64,000 nucleotides of DNA from NCBI RefSeq assembly GCF_004337985.1, contig NC_043744.1, positions 1,180,730 through 1,244,729 of the forward strand, written 5' to 3'. The DNA comes from Pyricularia pennisetigena. Taxonomy: Eukaryota > Ascomycota > Sordariomycetes > Magnaporthales > Pyriculariaceae. The notes under the pieces are model-generated. The model searched no databases, was not told the DNA's origin, and saw nothing but the letters and a program-made list of their open reading frames with translations. A program made the translations under genes and the position numbers. Positions 57,744-64,000 of this stretch are shown one piece after another (the first letter of the stretch is position 1; each line of letters starts with the position of its first letter).

Positions 57744-59084
57744 TCATGACATATGATACAGAACCTTGCCCTCAAACAACCTCCTCGCCGTCCTCGAGAC
57801 GATGCACCTATCTATCGCGAGTCCCTGCTCGGCGTCGGAGCGAGTCCACGTCTCCACCTCCATGACGCCGCTGCCGTGATGAACCCGGATCTGCCGCTTG
57901 ACGATGCCCTGCGCGGCCGCCGGCGGGCTCGGTGTCCTCTCTGGAGTCGGAGGCAGGCCGTGAGGTAACGGCGCCTTGCCCTTCTTGGATATTTGGGAAA
58001 GCCGGTGCGCGACCGTGCCCTCGACCGCGACGGCACTGGCCAGACACACGCCGCCTGTAAGCTGCAGGCTGGGGTGTGGCTTGCCCATGCTGTACGCGCA
58101 GACCACTAAATCCGGTGAAGTGGCTGTCGGCAAGTCGTCTGTTGTCGTGCCACCGAGGCTGTCGGCGGACGGCGGCGGCGCGGACACGTACGCCAGCTTT
58201 GGCGTGCCGCGCACCAGCCCGGCGGCCTCTACGCTGTCAGCCAGGCCCATGAGGACCGCGCCGCGCCGACGAAGGGCCTCGGCCACCTCGAGCGCGAGCG
58301 GCGAGTCCCGCGGCCGCGTCTGCACCTGCCCCGGGAGCGTCTCGAAGTCGACGAGAATAAACGGGTTCGCCGCGTCGATGAGCGTCATGTCGACCGCGAA
58401 AGCCGGCAGGCCGGCCACCTCGCCAACCTGCATGCTCTCGATCCGCCGGCCGCTGGGAAACAGCCTGCCGGTCATGCTGCCGGCGGGCTCGACGAAAGCG
58501 ACTCTGATCTCGCTGCCGGGGCTCTTGACGCCCGGGATGTGGAAGGCGCCGTCCTCGACCACGCAGCCGTCCTCGTCGACCTCTACCGTGTCGATGATGA
58601 GCCTCTCGGTGTTTGTGTTGAAGATGCACACGTCGACAAACTGCACGCCCGGCGGCGGGACGACCAGGCCCTCGTGGATGGCAAACGGGCCCACGCCTGC
58701 GCACATGTTGCCGCAGTTGCCCGTCAGGTCGATGTTCTCCTTGCCGACGGCAACCTGAACAAAGGTGTAGTCAACGTCGACGCCCGGCCGGCAGGAGGGC
58801 GCGACGACGGCGACTTTTGAGGTGACGCTGCTGGCGCCGCCGACGCCGTCGATCTGGCGCGCGTCGTCGTACTTTGAGCCCATGGCGGCCAGGAGAGGGG
58901 CGGCCCATTCTGACTCCGAGGCCGGGAGGTCCTTTCGGTGTAGGAAGAGACCCTTGGAGGTCCCGGCGCGCATCAGCACGGCCGGTATGGAGCGGCGCAC
59001 CCTGCGATGTGGGGTCACGGCCATGTTTGAAGAGGAAAGAGGGCGGCAGCTGTAGGATGACGGGAAGGGTGTCACATGCGCCAC
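57744..59084 (-). CDS. PrpF/aconitate-isomerase family protein, 446 aa
   Basis: Single exon. The PrpF family (DUF453) comprises cofactor-free isomerases and tautomerases with a diaminopimelate-epimerase fold, acting on aconitate, methylaconitate, oxalomesaconate and similar tricarboxylates. Visible signatures are IPAVLMRAGTSKGLFL at the N-terminus, QIDGVGGASSVTSKVAVV, DLTGNCGNMCAGVGPFAI (the first active-site Cys region), a strand VRVAF-like EIRVAFVEPAG, LPAFAVDMTLIDAANPFILVD, and the C-terminal CAYSMGKPHPSLQLTGGVCLASA. The length fits the family. A 20-residue Ser/Pro-rich leader precedes a second Met (MAVTPHRR) at 59024, which could be the true start. The leader has no clear mitochondrial-presequence character. 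In Ustilago, a PrpF member (Adi1) makes trans-aconitate next to a transporter and a regulator, the same kind of partners found here. Confidence 0.9.
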   Translation of the reverse strand: MAHVTPFPSSYSCRPLSSSNMAVTPHRRVRRSIPAVLMRAGTSKGLFLHRKDLPASESEWAAPLLAAMGSKYDDARQIDGVGGASSVTSKVAVVAPSCRPGVDVDYTFVQVAVGKENIDLTGNCGNMCAGVGPFAIHEGLVVPPPGVQFVDVCIFNTNTERLIIDTVEVDEDGCVVEDGAFHIPGVKSPGSEIRVAFVEPAGSMTGRLFPSGRRIESMQVGEVAGLPAFAVDMTLIDAANPFILVDFETLPGQVQTRPRDSPLALEVAEALRRRGAVLMGLADSVEAAGLVRGTPKLAYVSAPPPSADSLGGTTTDDLPTATSPDLVVCAYSMGKPHPSLQLTGGVCLASAVAVEGTVAHRLSQISKKGKAPLPHGLPPTPERTPSPPAAAQGIVKRQIRVHHGSGVMEVETWTRSDAEQGLAIDRCIVSRTARRLFEGKVLYHMS

Positions 59085-59522
59085 CTGATGGAGATGACGC
59101 TTTGTTATTGTATGTCTGATAAAGACTATGAACGATAGCTTGGGGAGGGAGAAGATGCGGGAAGGTTAATATCAAGAAAGGTCATCTAGGGGATAGGATA
59201 TGCCACGTAATTGAGTGCATGATCTGCTTTTCAGTGCTGAATGTATTGCTTTAGTGACAAAAATGTTAGCGAATGTACTTCCTGGGTACTTATAATCAGT
59301 CAATAAGTGCACAAACAAAGACATTTTTGGGCATCTTCGATGTGCAGCATCTTGCGTGGACACAAATCAAAGTTATCATTAACCGCGTCAAACTCCACTC
59401 AGGGGGGTGGTATCCGTCCCGCGGGTGTTGATTGCTTGCTGCATATTCCCGCGGGAACAACTCTGACTCGTAGACGAGCCCCACAAATGTCATTGTCATG
59501 GCCCTCCAGGACACGGACAACT
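59085..59522. other. Intergenic region
   Basis: Separates two minus-strand genes (438 bp) and should carry the PrpF-like gene's promoter. Nothing else is supported. Confidence 0.55.
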
Positions 59523-62403
59523 CTAAGCAAAAGAACTGTCCAATGCGGACCCGTTGAAGCCAAAAAGCAGATCATCGAAAGATGTTGCGGCTCCAGAGAC
59601 TGCAGCCCCATCGGGAAACAATCCCACCCAGGTGGCTGAGGGTCCGTCGGTACCATATCGCGCATCCGTGGAAGGGAGACTTGGCTCCGCACCAGTGAAG
59701 CCCATCACCCCTCCTGACGTCGCAGCCGCTGGCGGTCTATATTGCACCGGCTGGTCCTCAACTGGGCCAGGACGGCCCATCGCATCTTCAGCGTTGTTGT
59801 TGTCCTGACCTCGAACAAAACTTTGGATTATGCCGTCAATGTCCGACCAGCCTGTCGAGGGAGATGCATCGTCGGAAAAGTTCAGTCCTTGATGGCCCTG
59901 GTGCCGGAAGTGCTGCACCGTCTCGCCGTGGTTTGCTGAGCCGACTGTGACCTGGGTGCTTGGAACACCAGGACCTGCCAGGCTTGACCGGCGTTGGCTT
60001 CGCGAGACGCTGCTGGACTCGCCCCTGGGATCAGCGAGGTCGACTCCGAGTCGCTTAATCAGGCTTTCAACGATGGCGTTGGCCCTCCTCACAGCCCAGT
60101 TCGTCTTTTGGTTGTCCCTAAACACACCCAGGCAGGTTTCCAGGTTCTCCCGGGCCTTCGAGTCGGTGCTGCGCTTGGCGGCGATGCGCACATGGATGGT
60201 GGCGGCGACATATGTCGCGTAGGATATGAGATACGGCGCATGCCGCACCGAGAAAGCCCGGTCGTACGCTCTCAGCAGGGCAGCTATGCTATCAGCTGCA
60301 GATGCGCAGATGATGAACGAGTTGACCGAGATTGAGCGGGAGGTGTTGTAGAGGTGGCCGTCGGCAACAAAGGGGCGGTGGAGGAGGATAGCGAGGACGT
60401 GATACATGGCGCTGGAGAGGAGAGCGACTGACGAATCAGCAGCAGACAAGGGTGCCGGACGGACCGCAAGGAGGAGGCAACAACTTACTGAAGACTAAGG
60501 ACGTGTGGCGGTGGGATTTGTGTGGGGTCTATGGGATCAAAATCAAGGTGTTTTGGCAAGGCCTTCTTCCACGCTACCAATTTCGAGTTGAGGTTTTCGA
60601 GCGTGGCACACAGCTCGACAGCGCTATGGTCAAATGTTCGTTCGGTATAGATACAGCTAAGTATGTCGCTCATGACCACAGACAAGCGGCACAAGGAGGT
60701 AAAGGTTGTCACACTGTAGGCTGGGCTACCACTGTATCTCTTATTTTCCATGGAGTAGGCAAAGGGTTGCCAGTTCTGCAGTTCCTCGAATGTGTCTAGA
60801 AATTTGATAGGCACGGCTGTGTCAGACTCCCTGAGAGTAGCGGGACGACCCTGGTATAGACTCTGGATCTTGTCAACCACTACAAAACATGGGTGGTGGG
60901 ATTGTTAGCTGCTAACTGATGGAAGTCCTTCTCTTGCCCTGGCTTATTGATAGCGACTGGGAAGTGGGAACACAAGACAGACAGACAGCTGGAAATGTGC
61001 TTGCTTACCGAATGCACCCCAAAATACCCTCCTCCTAATCTCCACATCTTCATCCGAGAACTTGCGAGGGCCCCCCAGATTGGGCGCGTCTACGTGCATC
61101 CCCAGATCAATGATCATCCGAAAAGCCAAGCCCGCGTATAGCCAGGCGGCGCTCCTCTCGTCGCCCAGCGCAAAGAGCGAGTTTGTCATGACCAGCAGGG
61201 CCTGGATTGTCGTGATCTCGCTGCGGTCCAGAGCGCCTCCTAGCAGGCTACGCACTCGCTCTCGGAACTGCCAGCCGGCGGTGCGCACATCATCGTGGTC
61301 GCGACGGACCTCGCGGCGGGGGCTGAACTTGGAGGCGCCGAAATAGATGGCGTTGAGAAGGATCTTGGAGAAGTACGGACCTGCGCAGGCCATATCCCTC
61401 ATGAAGGCTGGCCGGTATGTGATACAGAACGAGTGGTGCTGCCGGTTCCAGTGCAGAGACAGGAGATGCATTCCCAGTTCGGGATCCACACCGTCAAAGT
61501 CCAACGTTCCGGCGCGATAATTGAACTCTTCTAACTGGGCTATTTGTGTGGGTCGAAATGGGAGTCAGTAAGTGATGGGCCTTCCTGGATAGAGCCGGCG
61601 TGGGGATGGGGAAGGCTACGGCAACGTCATACATTGTTTCGCGGCTTCAGCAACAAGTCCCTTCTCGATCCATTCATCGGGCATCCGTTGGACCAACTCA
61701 GCTGCGGCGGCACGCTCATGAATAGCTTCTTCAAACAAAGTACTGGTGCGTCCATGATAGCTCGACACGCCATTGGCGGATAGCACCATTCGGGACACGC
61801 CAGGACGTTGGGGGCCGGCCGAGGTGGCCTTGGACTGGGACAACGGATCCCGTGGCCCATCGGCAACCTGATGGACCGACGGCTCAATCCCATCCTGATG
61901 CGAGGGTTCTGGCGACGGGGCCTCAGTTGCGTTTTCATTGTGGGCCCGACTGCCAGACCCGTCATGCTGGTGGGCCGAATCAGCGCCAGTTGTGCGTACC
62001 GGCGGCTCCGTCGTTCGGCGCCGCTTTCGGCGATGGTGGCCGGAACTGCTTGCTGGGCCCAGAGGGGTGACTGGTTGAGTTGAGGAGGGAGCCGACAGAG
62101 GTTCGTAAACACAGTCTTTTCCGTAAGTTTTGCAGTTGGCACATGTGGGTTGATCGTTATTGCATTTAATCTTGACGTGGCAAGGATTAGCATTTGTTTA
62201 GTCAAGCCGTTTTCAATTGCAGATTGATTTTCTTCTTTTTTTTTAAACTTTGGCTGGGGTGAGCTCGTGAGTTCGTGCCGTGACGTTAGAAAGAGAAAGA
62301 CAGGCAAAGCAAAGCAGTGACAAACCTTGCGCTTCCGACAGAATGTGCAGGCCTCTATGGCACGTCTTCGGGGACGGCCAGGAGCCGTCGGTGTTGAGTC
62401 CAT
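59523..62403 (-). CDS. Zn2Cys6 transcription factor with fungal_trans domain, 808 aa
   Basis: Nuclear DNA-binding regulator. Five exons: 62403-62326, 62170-61633, 61539-61009, 60879-60489 and 60411-59523. Phases close to 808 codons. The binuclear zinc cluster has Cys 19, 22, 29, 36, 39 and 46 with canonical C-x2-C-x6-C-x6-C-x2-C-x6-C spacing, and the first intron splits it after Lys26. A basic linker HHRRKRRRTTE (nuclear-localisation-like) follows. The fungal_trans regulatory domain occupies about 230-590: LGMHLLSLHWNRQHHSFCI, ALLVMTNSLFALGDERSAAW, MIIDLGMHVDAP, RRRVFWGAFVVDKIQSLYQGRP and LHAMYHVLAILLHRPF. The C-terminal 200 residues are Ser/Gly/Pro-rich and acidic, with a final FDDLLFGF motif resembling an activation segment. 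The gene shares a 418-bp promoter region with the carrier gene and lies 438 bp from the PrpF-like gene. Confidence 0.92.
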
Positions 62404-62821
62404 TCAATTTGCTGTTAAAGCGGGTGCATTGCGAACACAAAGCCGTTGACGGGAAGAGATTTCGCACGGGAAAAGGAGTGGGTGGGGTTATCTGTCGATG
62501 CCGCGGCAAGCAGCGATGAAGAAGGCTCTGGGTCAAGATCTAGGACCCACTCAAAGCACGTGATTATTTGTAATCCCCCTGAGCATCACCGGACATCCTG
62601 GTCAGTCCGATAGAGACACGGGAAGCAAGGGGATTGGTTGCAGATGAACTGGACGGGTAAGATGCGTCCCGACCGTGGCTTCAACTCTTTTTTTTTTTTT
62701 TTTTTTTTTTTTTTGTCATGTCCTGACGATATATCCAACCGTAAAGCGGCTATTAGTTACCCTGTCGCCTTGTCATATTTCTGCTTTTTGATTCCTGACA
62801 CTCGCCTTATCAATTGCTGCC
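62404..62821. promoter_or_regulatory. Shared bidirectional promoter region
   Basis: 418 bp between the start codons of the divergent regulator and carrier genes, including a T run at 62689-62714. Co-regulation is possible. Zn2Cys6 proteins often bind paired CGG triplets, and a CCGGAC-like word (62589-62594) and CACGTG near 62557 are visible, but no site is proven. Confidence 0.5.
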
Positions 62822-63978
62822 ATGTCTTCATCACCCGTCGCCCCGATAGCATCTCCACCCGCTCCCGCCCCATCTGGGACGACATTACCGCGTTCTGCGA
62901 TTGCAAACGGCAAAACCTCGCAGTCGCAAAAGAAAAAGATCTCACCTGTAGTTTCTCTCACGTCAGGAGGAGTTGCTGGTGCCGTAGAAGCTGCCACAAC
63001 AGTAAGCCGCCTCCAGTGCACTGGGACGTCGTAGGATTCCGTGCTGACGAATTGGCACAGTACCCATTCGAGTTTGCAAAGACAAGGGCCCAACTGCAGC
63101 CCAGTGGCTCCAGGAATCCATTCGCAGTCCTTTCTCAGGTCGCTCGCCAAGATGGTTTCCGCTCCATCTACACTGGTTGCTCAACCTTGATCCTGGTAAG
63201 TCGGTCGCCACGCATGTATGTACACTCCTGTTAGACGCTGACGTTTTCACAGGGCACGACGGCCAAAGCCGGTGTTCGATTCATGTCGTTCGACTCTATC
63301 AAAAATGTCCTCAAAGATGAGCAGGGAAACTTATCGCCGGCTAGAGGTATACTTGCAGGCATGGTCGCGGGCGCTGTGGAGAGCGTTGTGGCTGTGACAC
63401 CTACGGAGAGGATCAAAACAGCACTGTAAGTGATCCCACGCCATCATGACTCTCGTAATTATCATCAGGCCTATGCCTTTCGCCAACACGCTTACTTGCC
63501 ATGCTCGGCACTCAGCATCGACGACGCCAAGTCCGGCAAGATGCAGTACAAGGGCGGCTTCCACGCCCTGACGGTAATGATCAGGCAGCAGGGAGTCGTC
63601 GAGGTGTACCGCGGTCTCTTGTCGACCACCATGAAGCAGTCGGCCACGTCCGCCGTGCGCATGGGCTCCTACAACATCATCAAGGAACAGATCAAGAAGA
63701 GAGACCTGCCGCAGAACAGCGCCGTCACCTTCGGCTCGGGGGCCATTGCTGGTACCATCACGGTCTATGCGACACAGCCCTTCGACACCGTCAAGACCAG
63801 GTCCCAGTCCGCGCGCGGCGCCGGGACTCTGGAAGCATTCAAAAGCGTCATCTCCTCCAGTGGCGTCAGGGGTCTGTGGAGCGGCAGCACAATGAGGTTG
63901 GGTCGGTTGGTACTGAGTGGTGGGATAGTCTTCACCGTGTATGAAAAGGTGTCGGGCATCCTTACTGGAGGGGAATGA
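62822..63978 (+). CDS. Mitochondrial tricarboxylate (citrate) carrier family protein, 316 aa
   Basis: Inner-membrane antiporter of the mitochondrial carrier family, closest to the citrate/tricarboxylate carriers (Ctp1/Mtt type). Four exons: 62822-63001, 63061-63195, 63253-63425 and 63516-63978; phases give 316 codons. Three repeats each carry the carrier signature: YPFEFAKTR in repeat 1, TPTERIKTAL in repeat 2 and QPFDTVKTR in repeat 3. Glycine-rich odd helices are SGGVAGAVEAATT, GMVAGAVESVVAV and SGAIAGTITVYA. The substrate-contact segment QSATSAVRMGSYN matches tricarboxylate carriers. The Ser/Pro/Ala-rich N-terminal 40 residues are longer than in typical Ctp1. It may be either the housekeeping citrate carrier or a cluster-specific paralog exporting cis-aconitate or citrate. 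Confidence 0.93.
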
Positions 63979-64000
63979 GTTGACGCATCGCGTGCTCTAC

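Overview
This window is nuclear DNA of a filamentous ascomycete, most likely a Sordariomycete. The genes have short introns (about 50-320 bp) with GTRNGT donors and YAG acceptors. They include fungal-specific families: elongation factor 3, PTH11/rhodopsin-type membrane proteins, a Zn2Cys6 regulator and a CsbD-like cruciform-binding protein. One AT-rich repeat island shows C-to-T style decay typical of repeat-induced point mutation (RIP). I saw no rRNA, convincing tRNA, CRISPR or bacterial-type operon. Two runs of N (5545-5624 and 32423-32566) are assembly gaps.

Layout: 1-447, 3' end of an unknown gene. 511-1457 (-), SDR oxidoreductase. 3029-4620 (+), PTH11-like membrane protein. 4904-5443 (-), Ctr copper transporter whose N-terminus is lost near a gap. 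6860-7351 (-), NTF2-like protein. 9497-9952 (+), small secreted protein. 10990-12560 (+), dienelactone hydrolase/SnoaL fusion. 12829-14234 (-), secreted HExxH zincin. 15672-16289 (-), secreted Asp-Ser-Lys repeat protein. 17628-19058 (-), conserved-looking hypothetical. 21947-25431 (-), elongation factor 3. 28011-29637 (+), GH5 glycosidase. 30221-35055 (+), large HExxH protein. 35399-37482 (-), DUF676-type lipase. 38446-38850 (-), CsbD/Hmp1-like protein. 41416-42796 (+), second PTH11-like protein. 44947-45435 (+), secreted enterotoxin-A-like ADP-ribosyltransferase. 46073-46874 (-), SnoaL-like protein.

From about 47.6 to 56.5 kb the DNA is AT-rich and decayed. It holds a RIP-damaged LTR-retrotransposon gag, a 3.6 kb inverted repeat built of smaller repeated modules, and further direct copies of its outer end. 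An intact small secreted protein gene (55787-56113) sits in this island between inverted copies of the same repeat end, a typical effector setting. A helicase fragment follows at about 56.9-57.3 kb.

The right end looks like a metabolic neighbourhood: a PrpF/aconitate-isomerase-family enzyme (57744-59084), a Zn2Cys6 regulator (59523-62403), and a mitochondrial tricarboxylate carrier (62822-63978) transcribed divergently from the regulator. Isomerase plus carrier plus regulator is part of the gene set of characterised fungal itaconate/trans-aconitate clusters. The window ends before any decarboxylase or exporter could be seen, so this is a hypothesis. All exon joins were worked out by hand from splice signals and reading-frame continuity.
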